Below are positions 1 through 8,226 of a stretch of 64,000 bases of DNA, piece after piece. The stretch lies in NCBI RefSeq assembly GCF_018069755.1, contig NZ_JAGQDE010000013.1, positions 1 to 64,000 of the forward strand, in the 5' to 3' direction. Origin of the DNA: Ideonella aquatica (GTDB lineage: Bacteria; Pseudomonadota; Gammaproteobacteria; Burkholderiales; Burkholderiaceae_C). The stretch's first letter is position 1. Every line of letters starts with the position of its first letter. Under the pieces are notes generated by a model. That model saw only the letters and a list, made by a program, of their open reading frames with translations. It was not told where the DNA came from and searched no databases. The translations under genes and the position numbers were made by a program.

Positions 1-489
1 GTCAAATCAACGCCCGTGGCATGCGCCGCGGTTTCCTCCCTCGAGGCTTGTGCGACACCTGCCCTCAGGTCAGCATCGACTCGATGCGCCGCCGCATGCG
101 CGGGCAGGTATCCCACAACCCTAAACAGAAGCGGCCACCGAGCCTATCGGCAAGACCCGACCGCACGCATCCGCCCAGATGCTTTGCTAGGTCAGCTCTC
201 TCAGGGCGCCATGTGGCGGTACCTGTCAGGTACCGACCCATGATAGACGGTCGCCGATGTGGATTTCGCTACCGGGAGGCGGGAGTAATAGCGCAGTCTG
301 CGGATAACCGAGACCAAGGCTATTGCCGCCGTGCAGAAATTCAGATCGGGATCATAGCCTCTAGTAAGCGCGCGCGTCCTGTGAGCATCGTGGTGGCAAA
401 ATGCCAGCATCGCCCGTTACCGAAGCTGTGCAGAATTCCGTCCGCACAGAAGAATGGACAAATAGTAAATATCTACATGGGGGGATGCG
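1..489. other. left flank without a supportable gene
   Basis: I see no reading frame here with convincing protein-like composition or a ribosome binding site. The overlapping open frames on both strands are rich in Arg, Ser and Pro and look like non-coding read-through. Composition is mixed and less GC-rich than the chromosome after 8.2 kb. The only clear structure is a palindrome at 217-235. The last ~50 bases are the leader of the nuclease gene that follows. Confidence 0.5.
217..235. promoter_or_regulatory. perfect 9-bp inverted repeat, operator-like
   Basis: CGGTACCTG and CAGGTACCG are exact inverted copies separated by one T. The short spacing suits a dimeric DNA-binding protein better than a terminator, and no T-tract follows. 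It lies about 250 bases upstream of the nuclease-like gene at 490. No regulator gene is adjacent, so the ligand protein is unknown. Confidence 0.3.
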
Positions 490-1290
490 TTGAAATCTGA
501 TGACTTAGCCCAACAAGCGCTGACGCAGCTAGGTTTCAGCGTACAAAAACTGCCTGAATCCGCGGAATGCGGCAAGAAGATGCCGGACTTTCTCGTTAGG
601 CGTGGTGTCGCAAGCGCTTTGGTGGAAGCCAAGCTCAAGGTCGACGATTCTGAAAAGGCCAGCATGCGGGAGAGAGCCTTGGATTCCGGCGAAGTCTACG
701 TCTCCGAACACGTACTCGGTCGAGACGAGACCCTCTCGGGCATTGTACGAAATGGCGCGAATCAGTTGAAGGCCGACGCCGGAGTCGACGCTGAATTCAA
801 GGTCCTTTTCGTCCTGATGGATTGCATCAATGCTTATGTTGTAAGTGAGCAGCTTGTCGATACGCTCTACGGTAGAACGAGCGTCTTCGAATACGGCAAA
901 CCACCTCAACTCAAGCATTGCTACTTCTACAGGAACAGCGATTTCTATAGAAGACAGGAGACCGATGCCGCAATCGTCGGACTTGTGCAACCGTACGACG
1001 TCATAAAGATACTGAGGATCTGCCTAAATCCTTTTTCGCCACGCTATCTGAAGCTCAAGACATCCGAGTTCCTGGTGCCATTTAACAAAGCGGTGTTGGA
1101 CCCAATCGAAGAAGAAGAAGCCGGTCGGGCTTATATCCCCGACGCTAAGGTTGAACGAAAGGAACAGGAGTTTACGCAGGCTTTTCCGCTCTACGATCCA
1201 GTTCTTCACCATCTGGCCGAAAAATACAAAACAGCGCCGCTTGTACGTGCCGACTTCAACGCGTCGGAGTTTGCCATTAGGTCACGGTAA
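490..1290 (+). CDS. PD-(D/E)XK nuclease-fold protein, putative defence nuclease
   Basis: A 266-residue protein with a strong match to the PD-(D/E)XK nuclease active site near its N-terminus: P32-D33, a short beta-hairpin-like stretch, then E46-A47-K48 in a hydrophobic strand (VEAKLK). Known families with this core are restriction, Holliday-junction or Card1/Can-type nucleases; which one this resembles is not evident. The C-terminal ~200 residues are not recognised. The start is a TTG, chosen because a run of six G (479-484) sits 5 bases upstream and the nearby ATG at 485 is closed at once by a stop. It stands alone, with no methyltransferase or helicase beside it, in a lower-GC block with two other conflict-type operons, so a role in nucleic-acid defence is an inference. 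Confidence 0.6.
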   Translation: MKSDDLAQQALTQLGFSVQKLPESAECGKKMPDFLVRRGVASALVEAKLKVDDSEKASMRERALDSGEVYVSEHVLGRDETLSGIVRNGANQLKADAGVDAEFKVLFVLMDCINAYVVSEQLVDTLYGRTSVFEYGKPPQLKHCYFYRNSDFYRRQETDAAIVGLVQPYDVIKILRICLNPFSPRYLKLKTSEFLVPFNKAVLDPIEEEEAGRAYIPDAKVERKEQEFTQAFPLYDPVLHHLAEKYKTAPLVRADFNASEFAIRSR

Positions 1291-1567
1291 CTTCGTCGGA
1301 TGCTGCTTCAACCCGCCAAGCAGTCTTTGCAACCGACCGCTCTTGGCCGACCGCCCACAGCCATGAACGTCAGCTTCCTAATCATCCGCCTTGAATGCCA
1401 GCTGTCCTACGGCGAGTTCGGGGGAACTGCCGGCGGCGGACGACTCATCAGCGACATTCGCCTGGCTGGATTCGTCACCCAAGAGCCGACCATCGCGCGG
1501 AAACCAGCGAACTTGGCTCATGCAGACTCATTGCTTTGGCGCGCGCTTGTACGCCAGTCGCCAACGA

Positions 1568-2626
1568 TCATTCCCAGACGGGCCTAGCCGAGGCCGGAGA
1601 GATACCACCGAACGACGCCAGCGCCATGCGTTGTTGGAGCCAACGCGAACCGTGGTACACAACGAGATATGACATACATGCAGGATCGACGCGCGCATGG
1701 AGGCAGTAGATTGCAGCTTCGTGAAGCAGCATGTCATTAATGGCGTCGAGAGGCACCCAACCGTCGCGACGTGCATTGACTTTTGAATACCAGCGACCTG
1801 CATATTCCTCGTCGCTTTCGAGACCATGGAGAACTGCGCTCCAAAGGCTGATAATCGCCTCCCATGGGTAGATCTGCGCCGCTTCGCCCACTTCTCGAAC
1901 TCTGCGATCGAACTCACGCCTGACCAGAAGTCCGGGATCAGTGCCGGACTTAAGATGTCGCCACGCCACCGCGAGCAGCGGCCCTATCGACGGTGAATCC
2001 GAGACATCGGCGAGACGGCGCTCCAACTCTCGTTCAGATTTGTGGCTGCCATCAAGTATTCGCGAGGGCGCAGTCCTGACAAAATGAAGCAGCGCGTCGA
2101 GCCTCATTCCGGGCTCCGGGAGAATGACTGTACGGTAGCCGCGCCTTTCGGCACACTTTGCCATGTCATGGCACATCCGAGAGTGCGCGGATGTGTCAGC
2201 AGGACGATCTAGTTGGTGCATCAAGCTGACGACTAGGAGATTGGAAGAGCGTCCATTTCCTCCACCACTAAAAATCCGGCGCAGAAGAGTGTTCGGTTGC
2301 AGTTTATCTGCCAAGGCGCCGAGCGCTCCTACATAGCAGGTCAAGGCGAAGTCGGCGTCCTCCTGTCTGTAAACCGTCGACAGCCTTCTCTCCACGAGGC
2401 CGTCGAGGGTCGTCGCGTAGACCTTCATGGAAGTGGCTCTTAGCCAGCGAATAATTGCTTCGAACAACACGCCTTCTGAAGTTGCGGGAATCACGAAGCA
2501 CGAACGAGCCTGCACTTCCGAGGTGAGCGCAGCCTGCAGGCTCCGGGTTGCCTGTTCACACGCTGCATCCTCCAACTCAGCCCGGAGCTTGCCGAAATAG
2601 TGCCAATAGATCTCGGGCTCTAACAT
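1568..2626 (-). CDS. unrecognised partner protein of the vWA-TIR gene
   Basis: A 352-residue protein of unknown family. No signal peptide, membrane segment or nucleotide-binding loop is visible. It appears soluble and mostly helical, with a short Gly-rich stretch (SGGGNGR, around residue 118). It starts 30 bases downstream of the stop of the vWA-TIR gene on the same strand, so the two are probably one operon. By analogy with TIR NADase and vWA conflict systems, the partner would be expected to sense the trigger or regulate the effector. That is position-based inference only; the sequence itself shows no function. Confidence 0.6.
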   Translation of the reverse strand: MLEPEIYWHYFGKLRAELEDAACEQATRSLQAALTSEVQARSCFVIPATSEGVLFEAIIRWLRATSMKVYATTLDGLVERRLSTVYRQEDADFALTCYVGALGALADKLQPNTLLRRIFSGGGNGRSSNLLVVSLMHQLDRPADTSAHSRMCHDMAKCAERRGYRTVILPEPGMRLDALLHFVRTAPSRILDGSHKSERELERRLADVSDSPSIGPLLAVAWRHLKSGTDPGLLVRREFDRRVREVGEAAQIYPWEAIISLWSAVLHGLESDEEYAGRWYSKVNARRDGWVPLDAINDMLLHEAAIYCLHARVDPACMSYLVVYHGSRWLQQRMALASFGGISPASARPVWE

Positions 2627-2656
2627 ACTCAGTCAGTTCTCTACTGATCCTGAAAG

Positions 2657-3955
2657 CTATCGCCGCTTTTTGAGCGACTGGAGCGTATTCCGAATGCCAG
2701 CCGCCACTTCAGCGAACGCTGATGCTCTGCTCCTCCATTTCGTAATCGGACGTGCGTCAGTAGGAAGTGCGGCAAGCTTGCTGAATGGCGTACCGTGCCA
2801 ATCGACTGGTTTGAGAATAATCGGCACGACGATCGCCTCGTTTGCTTCATGCCGTTCCAACGCGCGCTTGAGCTCGATGTCGTAGCAGTAGTCGGAATGC
2901 AAGAAGTCCTCGCTAATGAGTAGGAGGATCAGATCGGCCGAATTGAGATTGGCGTCAATCGCACCCTTCCATTCCGCTCCAGCGGTGATCTTTCGATCGT
3001 TCCAGATGTCGACGAGGCCCTGCCGCCGAAGAGCGGAAAGATGCTTCTCGAGCTGAACACGGAAATCTTCATCCTCGTGTGCATAGGAAATGAAGACCTG
3101 GAATGACTCGTCCGCCGCGGGAGATGTCGGCGTTGAGACAGGCGTGATGACTGCGTTCATGAACTCAGTGAGCACATCGGATCGATTGATCTGCGCGAAT
3201 AGCCGCGCTGGGCGATCGATCGTCCAGCCGAATTCCAATAGGTAGTCGGTAAATGCCGATTCGGCAGCAACTTGTGAGGCACAGTCGAACATTAACTTCG
3301 CGCCATCCGGCCAGTGAGGATCAGGGCGGTCATACAGGCGCCGCGGCTCCGTGATATCTTCGTCAGTGACGTAACAGGAGACCACTATGTGGTGCCGGCC
3401 CTTTATGGAGGCGGCCAAGGCATCCACGGCCGCTTCCGTTCCCCGGTTTGGCATACCATCGGACAGCAGAAACAGAACACTAGTCTCATGGAAGGCGTCA
3501 CTCCTGAGTTCGGCGTCGAACCTGTCTCTGACCATTTCCAGCGCTTCTCGCATGGGCGTGCTGCCCAGCATATCAACGGCGAGATTGGTAAGGTGGGCCT
3601 CGTATCGCCCCCAGTTGTCGGCAACCTCAACAATCGAGACAAGCGATGTGTTCATTCCCGGTAGGTCAAAGAGATCGCGAACGGTTGGCCCTTGACGCCC
3701 GAGTAGCACGGAGAGGGGATTGCCAAAGCCGAAACCGTATGCAAACAGCCGAACTAGCGATCCACCCTCGTGGGGCGGCCTACGCGAAAGCTCCCTTCCG
3801 CGTTCCGCCAGCTTCCTGAGCGAGTCACGAAAAGCCTCCAAGCGGTTGAGACTTGGACCAGAAGGGTTCTGGATCGCGCTCGTCATCGAGCCGGATACGT
3901 CGATCGCCAAGCCAACAAGCATCGGGGGAGCGGAAGGGGCGCGTTCGCTTCGCAT
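2657..3955 (-). CDS. vWA-TIR fusion protein, putative NAD-cleaving defence effector
   Basis: A 432-residue two-domain protein. Residues ~12-225 are a von Willebrand factor A domain with an apparently intact metal-binding (MIDAS) site: DVSGS at 19-23, the GSTPM loop supplying the Thr, and LLSDG. Residues ~285-432 are a bacterial TIR domain: it opens FQVFISYAHEDEDF and has the SDYCYDIE segment with a candidate catalytic Glu at 361, then RALERHE and VVPIILKPVDW. Bacterial TIR domains of this kind commonly hydrolyse NAD+ or make signalling derivatives during phage defence; vWA domains mediate metal-dependent protein contacts. The usual MoxR ATPase partner is absent; the only neighbour is the unknown gene downstream. 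The domain calls are firm; the defence role is inferred from family and context. Confidence 0.85.
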   Translation of the reverse strand: MRSERAPSAPPMLVGLAIDVSGSMTSAIQNPSGPSLNRLEAFRDSLRKLAERGRELSRRPPHEGGSLVRLFAYGFGFGNPLSVLLGRQGPTVRDLFDLPGMNTSLVSIVEVADNWGRYEAHLTNLAVDMLGSTPMREALEMVRDRFDAELRSDAFHETSVLFLLSDGMPNRGTEAAVDALAASIKGRHHIVVSCYVTDEDITEPRRLYDRPDPHWPDGAKLMFDCASQVAAESAFTDYLLEFGWTIDRPARLFAQINRSDVLTEFMNAVITPVSTPTSPAADESFQVFISYAHEDEDFRVQLEKHLSALRRQGLVDIWNDRKITAGAEWKGAIDANLNSADLILLLISEDFLHSDYCYDIELKRALERHEANEAIVVPIILKPVDWHGTPFSKLAALPTDARPITKWRSRASAFAEVAAGIRNTLQSLKKRR

Positions 3956-4189
3956 TGATTTATGTCGTCAGGAGCAGGATATCAATTGCGGGGGCGCCTA
4001 CAGGTTGCTGATATGCAGGCGTGCTCTCAGGATAAGGTCTCCCTGAAATTCGAGCAACAACAGGTGCCGGTGGCGAGCGACCGTTGATGGCCGGATGCTT
4101 CCAGACGCGCTTGCTGCAATCAGCCGCCCTTCAAAACTTACGGAGCCGCGTGCGTGGCAGAGCCGCGCCGTGCCATCCGGCCGCCACCG

Positions 4190-4520
4190 ACAGCCACCTG
4201 GCACGCGAACGAGGGCCCGGACTCGGCCAGGAACGGCCGCCGGTGAAAGCCAGCTACAGAGGCAGCCGATCAGGTGCGACCGCGGCACCAACTCGGCCAG
4301 CCGCTTCATGAACTCCAGCAGGTTCATCATCAGATGCGTCGTGCCTTCGAGCAAAGTCGTATTGAACTTCAGCTCCACCTGGCCGGCGGCGTCGAGCTAT
4401 CCCCCCGTTAGTTCGACAGCGCCGGCCGGGTGCTGTAGCGGCACAACTGCCCCAGCCGCTTGCCGTCGTTCGCCTCGACCCGCACTGCTGCGTGTAGGCT
4501 GAAGCCGTCGATGTCGGGAA
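4190..4520 (-). pseudogene. IS91-family (Y2 type) transposase fragment, frameshifted
   Basis: Read on the minus strand, about 4518-4415 encodes GFSLHAAVRVEANDGKR then LGQLCRYSTRPALSN, and about 4390-4250 encodes VELKFNTTLLEGTTHLMM then NLLEFMKRLAELVPR. A shifted frame then gives PGRVRALVRVPGG. These match the order of conserved C-terminal blocks I know from IS91/IS801-like Y2 transposases (CRYxTRPAL, DGTTH, LEFMxRLAALVPRP, FHGVLAPNAKLR). At least one stop and two frame changes separate the blocks, and the catalytic N-terminal half is missing. It lies between two probable defence operons. The remaining bases of the 3956-4595 gap hold nothing else I can support. Confidence 0.6.
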
Positions 4521-4595
4521 AGGGGCCGGAGTCTTTAAGCGGGCAATGACCGCAATGCAGACCGCCTTACTGCCGGGCCCACGGCGGCTGTGTCG

Positions 4596-6503
4596 TCACA
4601 AGATGGCGAGCGACCTGCTGTTCTCTGAGAACTGCCGGGCAACGACGTATGCATCGTTTTCGAGCTTGGGGGAAATCTGCGAAGTCGAGAAAATCAACTG
4701 ATAATCACATTCGAAGCGACTGCATTCTTCCACAATAATCTCTTGGAGGCGATAGGAGCGCTCAAGCTCCATCCCGCCGTCTTCAATGCCGTCGAGGATT
4801 AAGAGTCGAGGCAGTCGCATTTCTGGTATCCGTGTCGATGCGCTGAGCAGTGCGAGATGGAAAAGATGCCTCAGAACTACGGTTGAGCTCTCGGAAAATT
4901 GCGTTGAACCTTCCACGGAAACCATATTATCCGTGAAGCTGAATTGGATATTTCCTGCCCTGGAAAATTCCGCCTGTCTATTCAGGTCTTGTCGCAACAG
5001 TCTGCCGAGAGTTGATGCGACTTCTTCCTGCACCTTTTGTTTTCTAGTCTCTTGCGTGTAAAACAGTGACTCAATAGAAGAATCAAGCTCGTTAATGCGA
5101 TTTCCAAGCTCTTCCCGCTTCGCCTGAAGCTGACGGATGGCCTCTGCAAGGCGCTGATTTTCATAGAGCCCCTTAATCTCTTGCTCAAGTCCGCCGATTT
5201 TCCTAGCGGTCTCCTCAATGGCCGTTTCGATATCGGACGACCATGTAGTGCTGGACTCTGCGTATCTCTTCTCAAGGGACTTTAGGCGTTGCCGTAGCGC
5301 AGGGACTGCGTTGTGAAGACGCTGCAACTCCGTTTCGCGCTCTGCGATTAGTGCGGTCGACTCAGATAGCTGAATGCGTAGCTCGTTTCGCATCCTCAAA
5401 ACTTGCGCATCTGCGGCAACGGCATTGAGTGGACTCTTGCAAAGGCTGCAATTCGTGCTCTCCTTTTCGGGAGGCTGCACCTCTGAAAGGCAGCATGGGC
5501 AAAACGCAAATGCCAGCTTCCCAAAGTAATTTCTCGTGGTACTCGACTCGTCGAGTGTCCTTAATCGCAATTCAAGTTCTTCGACGAACTTCTTTGAGTC
5601 AGTGATATCGACCTCACCTCGTGAAATCTGGTCTTGCGCCTCGCTAAGCGCCTTCTTGGCGGCATCAAGTTGAGCGCGCAAGTTGATATCGCCAACGGCT
5701 TTCTTTATATCTGCGGAGACGGTACGCTCCTTGCGCAGACGCGCAAGCTCGGCGTTGGAGATGTCTCGCTCGCGCTCCAAGTTCAAAATCTCCTGCCCGA
5801 TGAGCTCGAAGCCGGTATTTTGCTCGGATTTGGCAAGCACTCTGAAGATGCTCTTTAATTCGGCATCAAGCGATTGCATCTGCTTTTCAAGCTCCCGCTT
5901 TTCGAGCTGAGCTACGTACAGCTTGTCATCGTAGACGCCGGTCAGATACGAACCAACGGTCTCGCGATTAAGTGCACTATCAAATGCATCAGTTCGGAAG
6001 ATTGGGCTGTGCAGGGACGGTTGGTCCGCATAAAGCACCCGGAGAAGCTGATGCAGTGTGATGTTCGACGCGCCGTCACCTTGGGCTTCAGACAAGTCCA
6101 TAGCTAGCAGAAGAGCTTGTGTAAAGCTCAGTTTTGTGCTGCTGCGACGAAAGCCAAAAATTTCCCAAGAGGTAATCGGGGCTTTATCCGCCTCTTCAAA
6201 TGAGCCCCAGTAGATATACAGCGGGTTAAGTGGCCTATTATTAACCGCGCGACGCACGGTGACTAATTTTCCGTTGAGGGCGACCTCTGCCGTCGACCAA
6301 TCACAGAGAAGCGCTTCTTGCTTCCACGGAATGTATTCTGCTCCTAGCGTGTAGGCGATAAAGTCAAGAATTGTCGTTTTACCGCTACTGTTGTGCCCGT
6401 GAATAATGTTTACGCCATTGTGAAACGTCGAGTTAAACACTACTCGATTGTCTTTATGGATGCACAGGCGACGCAGCGCTAGTGTAGGCTTAAGCAACGT
6501 CAT
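4596..6503 (-). CDS. ABC-3C-type Rad50/SMC-like ATPase with zinc hook
   Basis: A 635-residue ATPase. The Walker A motif GHNSSGKT is at residues 36-43 after an N-terminal strand typical of SbcC/Rad50/RecN-type ABC ATPases. A long coiled coil follows, interrupted in the middle by CPCC and CSLC cysteine pairs that look like a Rad50-type zinc hook. A second coiled coil then leads to a C-terminal lobe with a Walker B-like LLILDGIED. The start at 6503 (MTLLKPTLALRR) is preferred to the Met at 6560, because it overlaps the stop of the middle-component gene by 14 bases and begins directly with the ATPase strand. It is the last gene of a four-gene minus-strand operon. In ABC-3C systems this ATPase is thought to sense invading nucleic acid and license an effector. 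Confidence 0.8.
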   Translation of the reverse strand: MTLLKPTLALRRLCIHKDNRVVFNSTFHNGVNIIHGHNSSGKTTILDFIAYTLGAEYIPWKQEALLCDWSTAEVALNGKLVTVRRAVNNRPLNPLYIYWGSFEEADKAPITSWEIFGFRRSSTKLSFTQALLLAMDLSEAQGDGASNITLHQLLRVLYADQPSLHSPIFRTDAFDSALNRETVGSYLTGVYDDKLYVAQLEKRELEKQMQSLDAELKSIFRVLAKSEQNTGFELIGQEILNLERERDISNAELARLRKERTVSADIKKAVGDINLRAQLDAAKKALSEAQDQISRGEVDITDSKKFVEELELRLRTLDESSTTRNYFGKLAFAFCPCCLSEVQPPEKESTNCSLCKSPLNAVAADAQVLRMRNELRIQLSESTALIAERETELQRLHNAVPALRQRLKSLEKRYAESSTTWSSDIETAIEETARKIGGLEQEIKGLYENQRLAEAIRQLQAKREELGNRINELDSSIESLFYTQETRKQKVQEEVASTLGRLLRQDLNRQAEFSRAGNIQFSFTDNMVSVEGSTQFSESSTVVLRHLFHLALLSASTRIPEMRLPRLLILDGIEDGGMELERSYRLQEIIVEECSRFECDYQLIFSTSQISPKLENDAYVVARQFSENSRSLAIL

Positions 6504-6990
6504 AACGGTGTTCCATGAGGCCGGTCCGGTGTTTAAGCCCGTCAGTGCCAAGTAAATCAAGCTGGCCTAATTTATTCACCAGATAATCTACAAGTGTTTT
6601 GTTGCCAACAAGTGCGCCCGCCAGCGGTGCTTTAAGTTCGTCGGGAATCGCAAGGTCGGTGCGACGAACTAGACCGGACTCGAACTCATTCGACGTAATA
6701 AGCTGGGACGCCGCAAGCGTTTTAAACGCCGCAATCTGGATGTGCTCCATATCCCGGAACGCCTGATGCATGCTCACCGGTCCGTGATAATGGTTTGCTG
6801 AGGACTGAGCCAGGCGTCGCGCCTCTGAGTGTTCGCGCGGCAGCCGAATGCGCTGTATTTCCGCTGGAAAGCACAAGAAGAAATCGAGAATGCGCAGTTT
6901 CGCAACCTCGATTACCTTTATGTGATTGGTAATGAGCAGCGACCGAAAAACGCAGTGGTATGCGTCATAAGCCGGGTGATAGACTAGCAT
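6490..6990 (-). CDS. ABC-3C middle component
   Basis: A 166-residue protein beginning MLVYHPAYDAYHCVFR, a start typical of the small middle components that bridge the ATPase and effector in ABC-three-component systems. The numbered subfamily cannot be fixed by eye. It is mixed alpha/beta with no membrane segment. I chose ATG 6990 because GAGGTG lies 6 bases upstream; the longer TTG start at 7011 would place this site inside the gene. The start overlaps the stop of the upstream effector gene (ATGCTAG) and its 3' end overlaps the ATPase start, so the three proteins are probably translationally coupled and made in fixed ratio. Confidence 0.65.
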   Translation of the reverse strand: MLVYHPAYDAYHCVFRSLLITNHIKVIEVAKLRILDFFLCFPAEIQRIRLPREHSEARRLAQSSANHYHGPVSMHQAFRDMEHIQIAAFKTLAASQLITSNEFESGLVRRTDLAIPDELKAPLAGALVGNKTLVDYLVNKLGQLDLLGTDGLKHRTGLMEHRYDVA

Positions 6991-7544
6991 TTGTCCCACC
7001 TCACATGACAATTGCCACCGAGATAAAACAGTAAGCCCAGAATGTCTGCTGGAGAAAGCATAAGATCATTATCGCCCAGCATGTCTGCTGCAGGTTTAAT
7101 GACCTTCTCGTTAATCAGTGCATCGACTTCTTCTCGGCTTTTCCCTGCTTCAATGGCTGGCGTGACGTTCAGCAAGAATGCTGAATAAAGCTGGCCGAGG
7201 ATAATCGTCAGAATATCCTGTGCTATGCCGGAAGTCTGCCACTTCATAATAATCTTAGTGGCTGCTTCCTTTAGCTTGGATGCTGCGCGGATTAAGTCTT
7301 GGCGGTCTGCCGCGGTGAGTTTGACATCTAAGCCTCGCACGTCTCCATCGGTATCAACAGAGCAGTAATGCTGAAGCTGTTCCGAAATTTGAGCGATGTA
7401 AGGTTGCCCCTCGCTAGCAGCGCGGAACTTCTCGTATAGCTTCGCCAATGGCGACGGAGAGGCGTAGACGTTGGTTACCGTCTTCGTCTGATTGCCACCA
7501 ACAATATCGCCATCAGCTTTGTTGCCTGACTGCGAAGTGAACAT
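6984..7544 (-). CDS. ABC-3C effector-side component with N-terminal GDIVGGN motif
   Basis: A 186-residue protein. Residues 6-18 are SGNKADGDIVGGN, a motif that recurs in the small membrane protein encoded just upstream. A Thr/Val-rich linker follows, then a helical domain (residues ~30-186) likely to be one of the C-terminal domains that dock to the middle component in ABC-3C systems. No nuclease or protease motif is visible, so the killing activity, if any, is not identifiable here. Four bases separate it from the upstream gene, and its stop overlaps the start of the middle component. The ABC-3C assignment rests on gene order, sizes and the motif together. Confidence 0.6.
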   Translation of the reverse strand: MFTSQSGNKADGDIVGGNQTKTVTNVYASPSPLAKLYEKFRAASEGQPYIAQISEQLQHYCSVDTDGDVRGLDVKLTAADRQDLIRAASKLKEAATKIIMKWQTSGIAQDILTIILGQLYSAFLLNVTPAIEAGKSREEVDALINEKVIKPAADMLGDNDLMLSPADILGLLFYLGGNCHVRWDKC

Positions 7545-7548
7545 CGTT

Positions 7549-7740
7549 CTACTTCGCGTTCTTCTTCACACTGTCGCCGCCAATGATGTCTCCACCTGCC
7601 TTGTTGTTCTTTTGCGATGTAATGCGAACTGACGACTTCGAAGATTTACGGCGGTCAATGGTGAACTTAAATGCAATGCCCGCTGCGATTATTGCCGCAA
7701 TAATCGGCGCGGCCCATTTTCCGATGGCTACCCAGTCCAT
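7549..7740 (-). CDS. small single-pass membrane protein with a GDIIGGD motif
   Basis: A 63-residue protein, first gene of the operon. Residues 6-26 form one hydrophobic helix (IGKWAAPIIAAIIAAGIAF) followed by basic residues (RRKSSK), so the C-terminus should be cytoplasmic. Residues 42-55 read QKNNKAGGDIIGGD, nearly the same as the motif at the start of the next gene's product. The start is well supported: GGGGAGG lies 4 bases before the ATG. The likely role is a membrane anchor or pore that pairs with the effector component through the shared motif. That is inference; the sequence shows only the helix, the motif and the coupling. Confidence 0.7.
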   Translation of the reverse strand: MDWVAIGKWAAPIIAAIIAAGIAFKFTIDRRKSSKSSVRITSQKNNKAGGDIIGGDSVKKNAK

Positions 7741-8226
7741 TTGACCTCCCCGTCAGCGCCCCTACAAGTGGGCGCGTAAGAATGTAAGCGTTGGAGGATA
7801 CGAGAAGTCTTGCGCCGTTGCTAGTGGGCGCCGCCCGTATCCCAAAGTCCTCCGTCCGTTTGGGCTGCGCAGGCGTCCAGCCGGCGTAGCGACTGAGCCC
7901 CAGGCGCAGGCGCGGTCTTACCTGCTGGGGGAGCCAAACGCGCAAATGCGTAGACCGCGACCGAGGCCGGAGGCTAGTCTCGAACGGCGAGGGGCAGCTT
8001 AGGGTCGAGTCGAGTCTGCCGGCCTGATACGGACCGGCCATTCGCCCCGGGCAGGCAAGCTGGCAGCTCAGGTGACCGCTGTCCATCGCGTCGCTGTCAT
8101 CGACGGCATCGCCAGCCGTCTGGCTGACGGGCAGCTTGGTGGCGGTCAGCGTGACTTCGCCGGAACCGAACCATTGACTGCTGACGCTGCGAAGCAGCCC
8201 CCCCACCTCAGCCGACCACCTCCCCC
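7741..8226. other. gap at the accessory-block boundary
   Basis: About 490 bases between the ABC-3C operon and the dctM stop. It contains the operon's ribosome binding site and, just upstream of it, a short inverted repeat (GCGCCC at 7756-7761 with GGGCGC at 7770-7775). A minus-strand frame of protein-like composition (roughly 8050-8200) has no start or family I recognise and may be the remains of a gene cut by the insertion. I see no tRNA gene or clear attachment-site repeat here. The promoter of the minus-strand operon must lie in this stretch, but no -35/-10 pair is convincing. Confidence 0.5.

Noticed and set aside
7741-8226. tRNA gene or attachment site at the island edge
   Set aside because: No cloverleaf or direct repeat could be found by eye within the window.
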